Below are positions 35,301 to 44,019 of a stretch of DNA of 64,000 nt, piece by piece (positions within the stretch are counted from its first letter, which is position 1; each line of letters starts with the position of its first letter). The position numbers were made by a program, and so were the translations under genes. Under the pieces are notes generated by a model. It was not told the origin of the DNA. It was given only the letters and a program-made list of their open reading frames with translations, and did not search any database. The stretch lies in NCBI RefSeq assembly GCF_031679605.1, contig NZ_CP117522.1:7440001-7504000 (forward strand), in the 5' to 3' direction. Origin of the DNA: Streptomyces luomodiensis (GTDB taxonomy: Bacteria; Actinomycetota; Actinomycetes; Streptomycetales; Streptomycetaceae).

Positions 35301-36822
35301 CGGGCCGCAGCAGCCCGCCCAGGAAGACCTCCGCGAGGTGGGCGGTGTCCGCCTGCCAGGGGACGGCGGCCTGCACCAGCCGCATGACCGGGACGGACAC
35401 CGGCGCGACGGCGGCGAGGTGCGCGGCCAGGCGGTACGCCTCCGGGGAGGCCGCGTCCCGGAAGCGCTGGACGGCGCCCAGCCCGTCGGCGGGCGGCGCC
35501 CCGCCCTCCCGGGCCGGTTCCGGACGGCTCAGCAGGGGCATCAGCGCACTGCCGCCCGGGGAGGCCACCAGCCGGGCCCAGGCGGTCATCGAACCGGGCT
35601 CCGGTTCCAGGACCGGCACCGGGACGCCGTCGAAGGGCGCCAGATCCGCCGGCAGCACGGGATCGCTGACCGCCCACTCGGTGTTCGGCCCGCCGCTGCG
35701 CCGGGTGGTCACCTGCCACCGCTGTGCCCGGATGCCGGAGCCGTCCCACATCCGGCGCGGCAGCGCGTGCAGGACGGCCGTGGGCCCGTACCGCGCCCAC
35801 CGCCGTACCGCCGCGTGCTTGCGCCCGTCCCGCCAGGCCGGTCCCATGCCGTCGCTCAGCACGAGGACCAGCGTCTGGCCCGACGGATCGGCCAGCACCC
35901 GCGACGGCATCGTGGCGGACGACGGGTCGAAGGGGCGGACGCTGAGCCGGGGCCGGGCGGCGGGGCCCTGGGAGTGCAGTCCGTAGGTCCGTACGAGCCG
36001 GAAGGCGCCGAGCCGCTCCATCATCGCGCGGATCTCCGTGGCCAGCCGCTGCCACAGCAGCATCGACATGCCGTCGTCGATGACGAGCGCCAGATCCAGC
36101 CACCGCTCGCGCGCGGGCCGCAGGGCGACGTCCGGCAGCCCGGTCTCGGCGAGCGCCGTCACCGTCGCCTCCACGTCCAGCTCCCGCTTGGAGACGCTCG
36201 GCCGGTGCTGCTTGAGCGGGCGCAGCGCCCGGCCGATCCGCAGCTCGGCGCGGAGCGCCTTGCCCTCCGGGACGCGCAGCGCGAGCGCGCCCGGCGGGTC
36301 CGGGGCGCGGTGGTCCGCGGACCGGTCCGTGGGGTGGTCGCGGGCGGGGGCGGCGTGCAGCCCCGCCACGCGCCCCTCGGCGGGCGGGGGCGGAGGGCCG
36401 GGGAGGGCGCGGGACGGCGGCGGGGAAAGGAGGTAGTCCCCGTCCGCGTCGGTCGGGCCCTCGCCGGCCGGGCCACTGTCCAGCGGGTCTCTCCCGGCCG
36501 GGGCCCCGCCCGCCGGGTTCTCGCGGTCGGGGTCGTCGGCCACGGAGACGCGGTCCGGGTGGAGCCGGTCCGCGCCGCCCCCGTCCGCGAACGCGACGTC
36601 CCCCTCCGCGAGGTCCTCGTCCGCCGGGGCCTCCGGCACCGCCGGGACGGGGGGCCGGGCGAGGAAGCGCGGCAGCGGCGCGTCCCCGGCCCCCGTGGGC
36701 AGCCGTCGCGCCAGCCACAGCGCGTCCAGCAGCTCCTCCTGGGCCAGCGGGACACCGCTGTCGGCGAGGACCGCGAGCAGCGCGCTCAGGTCCGCACCGA
36801 GCCGGTCGGCGTCCCCGGTCAT
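32344..36822 (-). CDS. giant SAV_2336-type vWA / zinc-ribbon / pseudokinase / MinD-like fusion protein
   Basis: 1492 aa, last gene of a putative conflict operon. Domains by residue: 1-60 small helical SAV_2336 N-terminus; 61-190 acidic Pro-rich linker; ~240-400 vWA-like module with degenerate MIDAS (Asp249, Gly251 for the first Ser, Ser253; SDG Asp324); 445-600 helical; 600-700 Pro/Glu linker; two zinc ribbons (Cys707/710/721/724 and Cys743/746/757/760); ~795-1062 Ser/Thr-kinase fold lacking key residues (HRD is HGR at 953-955, DFG is GWG, no Gly-rich loop): a pseudokinase; ~1065-1200 Pro-rich repeats; 1235-1492 MinD/ParA-like ATPase with P-loop Lys replaced by Arg1254 (AAGRSTTT), Walker A'-type Asp1277 kept. 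Likely a sensor/scaffold of the adjacent MoxR and protease. Confidence 0.82.
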   Translation of the reverse strand: MTGDADRLGADLSALLAVLADSGVPLAQEELLDALWLARRLPTGAGDAPLPRFLARPPVPAVPEAPADEDLAEGDVAFADGGGADRLHPDRVSVADDPDRENPAGGAPAGRDPLDSGPAGEGPTDADGDYLLSPPPSRALPGPPPPPAEGRVAGLHAAPARDHPTDRSADHRAPDPPGALALRVPEGKALRAELRIGRALRPLKQHRPSVSKRELDVEATVTALAETGLPDVALRPARERWLDLALVIDDGMSMLLWQRLATEIRAMMERLGAFRLVRTYGLHSQGPAARPRLSVRPFDPSSATMPSRVLADPSGQTLVLVLSDGMGPAWRDGRKHAAVRRWARYGPTAVLHALPRRMWDGSGIRAQRWQVTTRRSGGPNTEWAVSDPVLPADLAPFDGVPVPVLEPEPGSMTAWARLVASPGGSALMPLLSRPEPAREGGAPPADGLGAVQRFRDAASPEAYRLAAHLAAVAPVSVPVMRLVQAAVPWQADTAHLAEVFLGGLLRPVTAGPWAEEPLPRHRVFDFAETARDALLDAVPTAELMVTGRRVGQKLGQLAGRSPDFPAWLAHPSGPDSLPAGVRAFAEVGPRLAARFGAPALPPARPGPPSAPSAPVGFPVRPTAPGSPGHMRAAGLPDPLAPSELPDAPAPSDLPEYLAAAEPAEYPTSAEPQEYPAPSEAPEAFTAPPQTAAAPLWQQGPQGRRLVCPHCETPLLQGDPYCESCGMNVASLTRITERGRARYCPNCGAAAEFHDRYCGRCGRLLPEPETAVPLPTAPPAPESGAATPTERGNPPEEGVVIGDLPYGITIRHDNPRTFGPYKVVGSLAEDADSAAYLAVDQGSDRDRIAVVRAVRGDLPSARAARRLRTVAEALRRMGGLYAPRLYLDRSEDDRPWLAEQFVRVSERSPALRLTTVLSQMRGGADHDHEAHRAVVLGWHLAEAVASCTAEGITHGRLTADRVLVVGDTVKLVGWGDAAIADWPGAPPVSERPPLGDDILALGRILMALGGGEETAADPWAGSRWEGRGRAPLRAVVMACLSRELTGPAAARQVADAFASTADGPMSPPAWSAPRPPAPRAEPQAPTYGPSAPSPSYGPQPSAAGPPAFPSATPDATPPGRPGADPEVITPAEPGGDPPAGPGVDRPAEPPADPGTDPPADPGATPPAEPPTGPDAIPPAGPDAGGSTTPAAPVTGAPLEDTVTIELSSDRLPRNTPESRRSPTSTTRRRESAMVRAQALPGHRIAVISRPVAAGRSTTTLALGALLAGERLGKVIAVDAIPGGDALSRRVPGRTAATIHDLANSAGALDDYPSIRRFTTRTPSGLEVLVGNSGPVDPATSAIPIDDAGYRRVIAGLSRHYSIILADSDTGALPDIMPGVLGLADQLIVVTAPSVERMRSAHTTLDRLVQDGHAELVRRAIVVINMPYPANEAEVPTDLPAGYRNRCRGVVVVPHDEYLATGGEVDPAMMRTRTREAFVTLASLVAEDFPSAGG

Positions 36823-36826
36823 CGGG

Positions 36827-38011
36827 CTACACCGCCCCGCTCAGCCGGTGCAGCACGGCGTCCAGCAGCCCGTCCGCGTCCAGGTCCACGCCGCCCGCCC
36901 GCAGGAAGACCGCGTTCAGCAGCTGGTCGGTGGCCAGCTCGCCCGGCGCGCGGCGGCGCAGGAACGCCTGGAGCAGGTCGTCCACCTCGTGCAGCGCGTC
37001 CTCGCCCAGGTGCGCGGCGACGATCGCGCGCAGCCGGTGCTCGTCCGGCGGCGGCAGCTCCAGCCGTACGCAGCGGCGCAGGAAGGCGGGCGGGAAGTCG
37101 CGTTCGCCGTTGCTGGTGATGACGACGACCGGGAACTCCGCACAGCGCACCCGGCCGCGCACCACGACCGTCTTCTCGTCGATCCGCAGCGTCGGCACGA
37201 GCACCTCGGGCTGTTCGTCGGAGAGCCGCGACAGCTCGGGGATCTCGAACTCGCCCTCCTCGAAGACCGTCAGCAGATCGTTCGGCAGGTCCACATCGCC
37301 CTTGTCGAGCTCGTCGATGAGCAGGACGCGGGGCCGTGGTCCGGGTACCAGGGCGGTGCCGAGCGGGCCGAGCCGCATGAAGGAGCCGATGTCCGGCTCG
37401 GGGCGGCCGTGATCCCGGCTCATGGTCGTCTCGCGCAGCCGGCCGACGGCGTCGTAGCGGTAGAGCGCGTCCTGCACGGTGGAGCGGCTGTTGACCGGCC
37501 AGCGCAGCACTTCGCCCAGGCCCAGCTCATGCGCCACCGCATGGGCCAGCGACGACTTGCCCGTGCCGGGCTGGCCGGTGACCAGCAGGGGGCGGCGCAG
37601 ATGGAGCGCCGCGTTCACGACGTCGGCGTGGCGGGGGGAGATCAGATACGGCGGAGGGGCGTGCCCGGCGGCCCCGGGACGCCCGGCGCCGCCGAACCGC
37701 CGCCAGGGCGGGGCCGGCGGCAGCGGCGCCGGGCGTGCCACGCCGTCCCCGCGGAAGAGCCGCCAGCTCGCCGGCGCGTCCGGGGCCGGGCCGTCCGGGG
37801 CGGGCGGGGCCGGGGGCGGACCCGGCCGGGGGTTCTGCTGGTACCAGGCGGGACCGCTGTAGTCGATGGTGAACCCGCTGTCGGGAACGGGCTCGTCCCC
37901 CTCCGGCACAGGGCCGGCGCCGTCCCTGCCCGAGGCCGCGTCCCGCGACGCGGGGGGAAGGGACCGGGGCCGGTCGTCGTCCCGGCCGCCGTCGCCGCTC
38001 CGTGCCGTCAT
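36827..38011 (-). CDS. MoxR-type AAA+ ATPase of the VMAP-like system
   Basis: A 394-aa AAA+ ATPase. The first ~120 residues are a low-complexity Pro-rich arm. The ATPase core begins at ISPRHADVVNAAL; Walker A GQPGTGKS at 146-153, Walker B VLLIDELDK at 229-237, sensor 1 in FPVVVITSNGERDFPPAFLRR (Asn) with the arginine finger region RRCVRLELP. This is the MoxR group, which remodels vWA partners. GGAGG precedes ATG 38011. It is 4 bases from the vWA gene and 31 from the protease gene, so the three are co-transcribed. The role, opening or loading a partner after a signal, is inferred from the family. Confidence 0.92.
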   Translation of the reverse strand: MTARSGDGGRDDDRPRSLPPASRDAASGRDGAGPVPEGDEPVPDSGFTIDYSGPAWYQQNPRPGPPPAPPAPDGPAPDAPASWRLFRGDGVARPAPLPPAPPWRRFGGAGRPGAAGHAPPPYLISPRHADVVNAALHLRRPLLVTGQPGTGKSSLAHAVAHELGLGEVLRWPVNSRSTVQDALYRYDAVGRLRETTMSRDHGRPEPDIGSFMRLGPLGTALVPGPRPRVLLIDELDKGDVDLPNDLLTVFEEGEFEIPELSRLSDEQPEVLVPTLRIDEKTVVVRGRVRCAEFPVVVITSNGERDFPPAFLRRCVRLELPPPDEHRLRAIVAAHLGEDALHEVDDLLQAFLRRRAPGELATDQLLNAVFLRAGGVDLDADGLLDAVLHRLSGAV

Positions 38012-38042
38012 GAGACCTCCATAGCGCTGTCCTTGGTGTTCA

Positions 38043-40253
38043 TCACGTCTCCGTAGGATCGGCCAATTCCAGCCGCGGCATGTCACGGTCGACGTCGGCC
38101 CAGGCCAGTACCGGCCGCCCCGGGAAGGATTGCGGGCAGCCGAGGGTCTTGGCGCGGTAGGCGCGCACCGTCTCGGGCAGCCGGCGCGGCGGGGTGCCCG
38201 CGACCGTCCGTACGGCGTGGGAGCCGGCCTCCCCGCCCTTGTCCCGGTCCCAGAGCACGACCGGCATCCCCATCGCCAGACACACCTGCACGATCTCGAC
38301 ACGGACATCCGCCGGGACGCCGTCCACGGTGGCCAGCGGGGCGTCCAGCTGATCCATGAGCAGCGCGTACACCCCGTTCTTCCCGCCCGTCGAACGGTCG
38401 ATGTGCACCGCGCCCCCGTCGTCCAGCCGCGCCCAGCGGTGGCGCAGCGCCGCCTTGAAGCGCTCACCGGACCGCTGCACCAGTTCCGGACAGGTGACCA
38501 CCAGCGGATACTCCGCGCCCAGCACTCCGGGGACCAGACCGGCCGGGCCCGGCCACTCCCACTGGTCGACCGGGAGCTCCAACCCCTCGCGGTCCACGAT
38601 GAGTTCGATGACCGGACGGGTGCCCGCCGGGAGCGCCCGGTGCAGCGGTTCGATCACGGTGAGGATGTCCTCGGCCGCCTGCGCGGCGGTGCGGAGCCGG
38701 TCGCCGCCGTCCGAGACGCGCCGCGGCCCGGCGCCCTCGTCGCACCACAGCCACAGCCGGTAGCGGCGGGTGCCGTCGCCGTCGGGGTGGGTGGTGAGCC
38801 GTACCAGCACCCGGGGCGCCGCCATGGGCGTCCGCTGCCGCTCCGCCCACTCATGGGCGTCCGCCCGGCGCTCCTCCAGGGCCGCCTGGTGGATGCCGAG
38901 GCGGGCGGCGACCGCCGTGCTCCAGCGGTGCAGTCCGTCGCGCGGGGCGGGCGGGCACAGGGCCGCCACATAGGCGACCACGCGCAGCAGCCCGGGGACG
39001 ACCGATGTGCCCTCCGGGACCGGGCGGCTGTCCCCGCGCAGCCCCTCCAGGTACTCGACCAGCGCCGTCAGCCGCGCCGTGCGCACGGCCCGGTCCGGGC
39101 TGTCCCAGTCGGCCCCGGCCAGCAGCGCCCCGGGCAGTTCGGCGAGCGGCAGCGCGGCCCGTACGACGGAGGGGAAGCGGGCCGCCGTCCCGAGGGGCAC
39201 CTCGCCCAGCAGCCCCAGCAACTCGCCCAGCTCACCGGGGGAGAGCAGCCGGGGCACGCCGGACATCCGCCCGGCGGCGAGGAGTTCGGCCACCGCGTGC
39301 GGCGCGGCGGGGTGCAGCACCTCGGCGAGGGCGGGCAGCGCGCGGGCGTCGGTGGTGAGCAGCCGCGCGAACTCGTCGACCGAGGGGGCGGAGCCGTCCG
39401 TCCGGTGGTGGTGGCCGCACCGCCAGGCGACGGTGCGCGCGCAGTCGGCCCGCCGCTGGGGGTCCGCGAGCGCCCGGCCGAGGACGGCGGCCAGCGCCCG
39501 GTGGGCGGGGTCGACGGCCCTCTCGCCCGCCGCCGGCGCGGGCCGGCCGAGGACGTGCTCGGCGCCCGCGCGGGCCAGCTCGGCCCGGATCCGCTGCCAG
39601 GGGATGCCCCAGCTGCGCCGGGCGACATGCTGCGGGGAGTACGCGAGCGGGGTGCCGTTGGTGGGGTGGTGCGGGGGTGTGAGGGCGGCCGCCACCAGGC
39701 CGACCACCGCGCCCGCCTCGCCCGACCACAGCGGCCCTCCGCTGTAGCCGTGGTCGATGGCGACACCGCTCAGCCCCTCGCCGTCCACATAGCCGATCCG
39801 GCCGTCGCACGAGATCACCCGCGCGGTGGCGACGGTGGCGTGCAGCCCGCTGCCGTGCCACGCCCGGACGGACTGCCCCTCGGCCATCGCCTGCCAGTGC
39901 GGCGGCCGCACATCGCGGGGGAGCGGCTCGACGATGTCGAGCACGGCGAGGTCGCCGTCCCACTCCACGCCGTTCGCCGCGCCCGGCGGTATCCATACGG
40001 CCAGCCGGGCCGTGCACGCGTGCGCATGGCCGTCCGGGCCGTGCACCAGCACCTTCAGGACCTCCTGCGCCGGACGCTCGGCGCAGGTCGTGTCCTCCCT
40101 GCCGAGCGCGCAGTTGACGACGTGCGCGCAGGTCAGGAAGCGGTCATGGGGCAGCAGCACGCCGGAGCCGACCGCCTCGCGGTCGAACTGGCTCAGGACC
40201 GAGACCGTGGCCGGGCGCTGTCCGGGGGACGGGACGGGGCGGAACCACTCCAT
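38043..40253 (-). CDS. trypsin-like protease fused to VMAP-type C-terminal region
   Basis: A 736-aa protein. Residues ~12-195 are a chymotrypsin/trypsin-fold protease with triad His44 (LTCAHVV), Asp101 (DLAVLDI) and Ser171 (GYSGGPL). No signal peptide precedes it, so it is intracellular, unlike secreted proteases. The middle (~240-470) is helical. The C-terminal ~230 residues (PVIELIVDREGLELPVDQWE, VGPLVVTCPEL-type strands, VCLAMGMPVVLWDRDKG) match my knowledge of the VMAP C-terminal domain of vWA-MoxR-associated proteins. The protease is the probable effector, held inactive until the ATPase/vWA partners respond. Start ATG 40253 lies 3 bases after the small gene's stop. Confidence 0.88.
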   Translation of the reverse strand: MEWFRPVPSPGQRPATVSVLSQFDREAVGSGVLLPHDRFLTCAHVVNCALGREDTTCAERPAQEVLKVLVHGPDGHAHACTARLAVWIPPGAANGVEWDGDLAVLDIVEPLPRDVRPPHWQAMAEGQSVRAWHGSGLHATVATARVISCDGRIGYVDGEGLSGVAIDHGYSGGPLWSGEAGAVVGLVAAALTPPHHPTNGTPLAYSPQHVARRSWGIPWQRIRAELARAGAEHVLGRPAPAAGERAVDPAHRALAAVLGRALADPQRRADCARTVAWRCGHHHRTDGSAPSVDEFARLLTTDARALPALAEVLHPAAPHAVAELLAAGRMSGVPRLLSPGELGELLGLLGEVPLGTAARFPSVVRAALPLAELPGALLAGADWDSPDRAVRTARLTALVEYLEGLRGDSRPVPEGTSVVPGLLRVVAYVAALCPPAPRDGLHRWSTAVAARLGIHQAALEERRADAHEWAERQRTPMAAPRVLVRLTTHPDGDGTRRYRLWLWCDEGAGPRRVSDGGDRLRTAAQAAEDILTVIEPLHRALPAGTRPVIELIVDREGLELPVDQWEWPGPAGLVPGVLGAEYPLVVTCPELVQRSGERFKAALRHRWARLDDGGAVHIDRSTGGKNGVYALLMDQLDAPLATVDGVPADVRVEIVQVCLAMGMPVVLWDRDKGGEAGSHAVRTVAGTPPRRLPETVRAYRAKTLGCPQSFPGRPVLAWADVDRDMPRLELADPTET

Positions 40254-40256
40254 CGG

Positions 40257-40709
40257 TCAGGCCGTGGGGGAGCCCGAGGGACCCGACCGCTGCCAGGTGG
40301 CCGAGATCGTCATGCTCGCCTGGCCGTTGGCCCCGACGATGCCGAGCTTGAGGTCCTGGCCGATCTGCACCCCGAACTGCACCTGCATCTCATCGGGCGG
40401 ATTCGCGGTGGCGGACACGGCGTCGTGCACCTCCTGCAACAGCGGCCCCAGCGGCCGCAGTACGGCCCGTAGGCCGTCGGCCGCCAGCGCCGCCGCGGCT
40501 CTCGGTCCCCGGGCCACTGGGGTCACACCTCCGATCCCGCCGGGCAGGGCGGGCCCCTGCCGCTTCGCGCCGTCGCCGTCGCCGTCGCCTTCGCCTTGCC
40601 CTTGGCCGTTGGCCGGGGCGGCGGCGGGTGCGGGTGCGGTGCTTACGGGCGTCAGTTCCAGGCGTACGGGGGTGCCATCGGGGAGCGCGAATTCGGCGTA
40701 GTCCGTCAC
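40257..40709 (-). CDS. Trypco1-like small partner of the trypsin/VMAP protein
   Basis: A 150-aa protein, GTG start at 40709. The opening DYAEFALPDGTPVRLEL, a Gly/Asp-rich linker (~34-55) and the C-terminal helix-strand block (LRPLGPLLQEVHDAV, then PPDEMQVQFGVQIGQDLKLGI and SMTISATWQRS) fit the trypsin-co-occurring domain 1 (CU044_2847-type) pattern. Such domains are found only beside or fused to the trypsin-like components of these systems, and probably modulate the protease. It is the promoter-proximal gene of the four-gene operon. Family assignment is by eye. Confidence 0.78.
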   Translation of the reverse strand: MTDYAEFALPDGTPVRLELTPVSTAPAPAAAPANGQGQGEGDGDGDGAKRQGPALPGGIGGVTPVARGPRAAAALAADGLRAVLRPLGPLLQEVHDAVSATANPPDEMQVQFGVQIGQDLKLGIVGANGQASMTISATWQRSGPSGSPTA

Positions 40710-40877
40710 GCCCCCATGATGCCGATCTCACCGCGGCTGGTCTCCCCTTTTGCGGCAACATCCCTTGTGGCGCGGGAGAGCGGTGAGCGGGGGCGGCCCC
40801 GCCCGGCCCGATGAGGCGGCACGTCGATGTCGGATTTCCGCGAGCGCCCGCCCGCCCCGTCGGCGGATGCTGGACCC
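40710..40877. promoter_or_regulatory. divergent promoter region between the conflict operon and ada-alkA
   Basis: 168 bases with promoters for both directions expected. No strong -35/-10 pair can be named. CGGATGCTGGACCC directly before ATG 40878 could be a -10 region (GGATGCT) of a leaderless alkA transcript. No palindromic operator is evident, so the control of the conflict operon is not visible. Confidence 0.35.
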
Positions 40878-42353
40878 ATGCACACCGACACCGACCGGTG
40901 CCTCCGCGCCGCACGGGCGAAGGACGCCCGCTTCGACGGGTGGTTCTTCATCGCCGTCGTGACCACCGGGATCTACTGCCGGCCGAGCTGTCCGGTCGTC
41001 GGGCCCAAGCCCGAGAACATGCGGTTCCTCCCCAGCGCCGCAGCCGCCCAGCAGGCCGGGTTCCGGGCCTGCAAGCGGTGCCGTCCGGACGCCAGTCCCG
41101 GCTCGCCGCAGTGGAACGAGCGCGCCGATCTCGTCGCACGGGCGATGCGGCTGATCGCCGACGGGGTGGTGGACCGGGACGGGGTGCCGGGCCTGGCGGC
41201 CCGGCTGGGCTACAGCACCCGGCAGGTCGAGCGGCAGCTGCTCGCCGAGCTGGGCGCGGGCCCGCTCGCGCTCGCCAGGGCGCAGCGGGCGCAGACCGCG
41301 CGGCTGCTCATCGAGACCAGCGCGCTCCCGATGGCGGACATCGCGTTCGCGGCCGGGTTCGCCAGCGTCCGCGCGTTCAACGAGACCGTACGGGAGGTCT
41401 TCGCGCTCACCCCGACCGAGCTGCGGCAGCGGGCCCGGCGCGGCCCGACGAGCAGCGTGCCGGGGGCGCTCACGCTGCGGCTGCCGTTCCGGGCGCCGCT
41501 GTGCCCGGACAACCTCTTCGGCCATCTGGCCGCCACCGCCGTCCCCGGCGTCGAGGAGTGGCGCGACGGCGCGTACCGGCGCACGCTGCGCCTGCCGTAC
41601 GGGCCGGGCGTGGTCACCCTGAGCCCGCGGCCGGACCACATCGCCTGCCGGCTCTCCCTCGCCGACCTCCGCGACCTGGCCGGCGCGATCAGCCGCTGCC
41701 GGCGGCTGCTGGACCTCGACGCGGACCCGGCCGCCGTGGACGAGCTGCTGCGTACGGACCCCCAGTTGGCCCCGCTGGTGGACAAGGCGCCGGGGCGTCG
41801 GGTGCCGCGCGCGGTGGACGCGGACGAGTTCGCGGTGCGCGCCGTGCTCGGACAGCAGGTGTCCACGGCGGCGGCCCGTACTCACGCCGGCCGCCTGGTG
41901 GCGGCGCACGGCGAGCCGGTGGCGGACCCGGCGGGCGGGCTGACCCACCTCTTCCCGTCCGTTCAGGCCCTCGCCGGGCTGGACCCGGAGAAGCTGGCCA
42001 TGCCCCGCACCCGCCGCGCCACGCTCACCGGGCTGATCGGCGCGCTCGCCGAGGGGCGGGTCGCGCTCGGGGTGGGCAGCGACTGGGACGACGCCCGCGC
42101 CGGCCTCGGCGCGCTGCCGGGGCTCGGCCCCTGGACCGTCGAGGTGATCGCGATGCGCGCCCTCGGCGACCCGGACGCCTTCCTCCCCACCGACCTCGGG
42201 GTGCGGCGCGCCGCCGCCGGCCTGGGGCTGCCCGCCACGCCCGGCGCCCTCACCCGCCACTCGGCGCGCTGGCGCCCCTGGCGCGCGTACGCCGTCCAGT
42301 ACCTGTGGGCCACGGACGACGGCCACGCCATCAACCGCCTGCCCGCCGCCTGA
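40878..42353 (+). CDS. alkA: Ada N-terminal/AraC/AlkA DNA-3-methyladenine glycosylase fusion
   Basis: A 491-aa adaptive-response type protein. Residues 1-75 hold the Ada methyl-phosphotriester domain with zinc Cys34, Cys38, Cys65 and Cys68 (TTGIYCRPSC, CKRC); Cys34 is the methyl acceptor. An AraC-type HTH follows (~95-180, GYSTRQVERQLLAEL, FAAGFASVRAFNETVREVF). The C-terminal ~290 residues are AlkA with the helix-hairpin-helix LPGLGPWTVEVIAMRAL and catalytic Asp in FLPTDLGV. It could sense methylation, activate ogt/alkA and excise damaged bases. Start ATG 40878; a start at 40827 is also open. Followed by ogt. Confidence 0.93.
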   Translation: MHTDTDRCLRAARAKDARFDGWFFIAVVTTGIYCRPSCPVVGPKPENMRFLPSAAAAQQAGFRACKRCRPDASPGSPQWNERADLVARAMRLIADGVVDRDGVPGLAARLGYSTRQVERQLLAELGAGPLALARAQRAQTARLLIETSALPMADIAFAAGFASVRAFNETVREVFALTPTELRQRARRGPTSSVPGALTLRLPFRAPLCPDNLFGHLAATAVPGVEEWRDGAYRRTLRLPYGPGVVTLSPRPDHIACRLSLADLRDLAGAISRCRRLLDLDADPAAVDELLRTDPQLAPLVDKAPGRRVPRAVDADEFAVRAVLGQQVSTAAARTHAGRLVAAHGEPVADPAGGLTHLFPSVQALAGLDPEKLAMPRTRRATLTGLIGALAEGRVALGVGSDWDDARAGLGALPGLGPWTVEVIAMRALGDPDAFLPTDLGVRRAAAGLGLPATPGALTRHSARWRPWRAYAVQYLWATDDGHAINRLPAA

Positions 42354-42677
42354 CCGGCCACCGGCGGGCCCGTACTGCGGCACAATCCCGCGGGGTGAGC
42401 CGCCGACCGCCTGCCCGGTACCGCGTAACCCGCCGGGGTGCGCGACCCGGCCCGTGCTTCTGAAACCCGGCCAGGCCCCGCCGAAGCCCGCAACCGCCGA
42501 ACCCCGCCGAAGCCCGCAATCCCGCCGAAGCCCGCCACAGCCCACCGAACCCCGCCGAACCCAGCGACCGCCGAACCCCGCAACCCCGCCGAAGCCCGCC
42601 ACAGCCCACCGAACCCCGCCGAACCCCGCCAACGCCCGCCAGGGCAACCGCACCGTCCGGACCCGCCGAGGAAACCC
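42354..42677. repeat. 324-bp spacer with low-complexity GCCGAACCCC repeats
   Basis: No gene. From about 42470 to 42645 the sequence is a variable tandem array of CCCGCCGAAGCCCGC / ACCCCGCCGAA units. A 42-base block at 42521-42562 recurs exactly at 42585-42626 (period 64). It lies between alkA and ogt on the same strand; it could weaken or strengthen co-transcription, and is likely length-variable between strains. Confidence 0.8.
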
Positions 42678-43184
42678 GTGCAGAACCGCACCCACACCGT
42701 CGTCGACAGCCCCTACGGCCCGCTCACCCTCGTGGCCACCGGCCCGGAGCTGTCCGGCCTCTACATGGCCGAGCAGCGCCACCGCCCGCCCGAGGAGACC
42801 TTCGGCGCGCCCGGCGACCCCGAGGAGGCCCCCTTCGCCGAGACCGTCCGTCAGCTCGCGGCCTACTTCGCGGGCGAGCTGACCGCGTTCGACCTGCCGT
42901 TGCGTCTGGACGGCACGCCCTTCCAGCGCCGCGTCTGGGACGAGCTGCGGCGCATCCCGTACGGCGAGACCTGGTCGTACGGCCGGCTGGCCGACCGGAT
43001 CGGACAGCCGGCCGCCTCCCGCGCCGTGGGCCTGGCCAACGGCAGGAACCCGATCGGCATCATCGTCCCCTGCCACCGGGTCGTCGGCTCGACCGGCGGT
43101 CTCACCGGCTACGGCGGCGGCCTGGACCGCAAGCGGCGACTGCTGGAGTTCGAGGCCCGGCGGCAGCTCCCCGGTCTTTTCTGA
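42678..43184 (+). CDS. ogt: methylated-DNA--protein-cysteine methyltransferase
   Basis: A 168-aa O6-alkylguanine transferase. GTG start 42678 is supported by CGAGGA upstream. The acceptor Cys lies in IIVPCHRVV; the Asn hinge and helix (RAVGLANGRNP) and WSYGRLADRIGQPAASRAV recognition helix are intact. It repairs O6-methylguanine by suicidal transfer. Paired with the Ada/AlkA gene, it forms a compact alkylation-repair locus. Convergent with the sirtuin gene, 15 bases apart. Confidence 0.94.
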   Translation: MQNRTHTVVDSPYGPLTLVATGPELSGLYMAEQRHRPPEETFGAPGDPEEAPFAETVRQLAAYFAGELTAFDLPLRLDGTPFQRRVWDELRRIPYGETWSYGRLADRIGQPAASRAVGLANGRNPIGIIVPCHRVVGSTGGLTGYGGGLDRKRRLLEFEARRQLPGLF

Positions 43185-43199
43185 CCCCTCGGGCGCCGG

Positions 43200-43946
43200 T
43201 CAGCGGCCCTGGGCGATGCGGTCCAGCAGGGCGGGCAGGGCCGTGCTGATGGGCTCGCGGACGACCTCGTCCGCGAGCTCGTCGTACGGCGTCGGCTCGG
43301 CGTTGACGATGATCAGCCGGGCACCGTGCTCGGCGGCCAGACCGGCGAGCGAGGCCGCGGGCTGGACCTGGAGGCTGGTGCCGACCGCGATGAAGATCTG
43401 GCACGCCTGCGCCACCGCGACCGCCTCGGTCAGCACCTCCGGATCGAGGTTCTCCCCGAACATCACCGTGGCCGACTTCAGGATTCCGCCGCACTCCCGG
43501 CACGCCGGATCCGCCTCCCCCGCCGCGACCCGCTCCAGCGCCTCCGCCATCCGGGACCGCGCCCGGCAGTGGGTGCACTGCACGGCCCGCGCGGTGCCGT
43601 GCAGTTCGAGCACCTTGCGGGCGGGCATCCCGGCGATCTGGTGCAGCCCGTCCACGTTCTGGGTGATCACCCGCACCGGCACCCCCGAGCGCTCCAGCCG
43701 GGCGACGGCCTCGTGCGCCCCGTTGGGCCGGGCGTGCAGCGCCTGGCTGTCGCGCCGCATCCGCCAGGAGCGGCGCCGGATCTCCGGGTCGGTCATGTAG
43801 TACTCGTACGTCACGAGCTTCTCGGCCTCGGGATCGCGCCGCCACAGCCCCTGCGGGCCGCGGTAGTCGGGGATTCCGGAGTCGGTGGAGATGCCCGCCC
43901 CGCTCAGGATCGCCACCAGTGGCCGGTGCGTCGTCTCACTGCTCAT
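43200..43946 (-). CDS. cobB: NAD-dependent protein deacylase, sirtuin (Sir2) family
   Basis: A 248-aa sirtuin. NAD-binding GAGISTDSGIPDYRG, the catalytic His in LELHGTARAVQC, zinc Cys in CTHC and CREC, QNVDGLH (Asn/Asp), FGENL and VGTSLQVQPA are all intact, so it should be active. Acyl specificity (acetyl, succinyl or other) cannot be told. Start ATG 43946 chosen as the first good start downstream of a Arg/Pro-rich shadow. It lies 73 bases from the ADP-ribosylglycohydrolase on the same strand, both dealing with NAD-derived ADP-ribose. Confidence 0.93.
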   Translation of the reverse strand: MSSETTHRPLVAILSGAGISTDSGIPDYRGPQGLWRRDPEAEKLVTYEYYMTDPEIRRRSWRMRRDSQALHARPNGAHEAVARLERSGVPVRVITQNVDGLHQIAGMPARKVLELHGTARAVQCTHCRARSRMAEALERVAAGEADPACRECGGILKSATVMFGENLDPEVLTEAVAVAQACQIFIAVGTSLQVQPAASLAGLAAEHGARLIIVNAEPTPYDELADEVVREPISTALPALLDRIAQGR

Positions 43947-44019
43947 GCGGCGAGCGTACGCACCCCCCACGGCCGGCGGCGACCGCGTTTCGCGGGCGGG
44001 CGGGCCCAGGCGACCGGCC

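Noticed and set aside
32344..36822. Active Ser/Thr kinase in the giant protein
   Set aside because: The HRD Asp, DFG Asp and Gly-rich loop are missing, so it is described as a pseudokinase.
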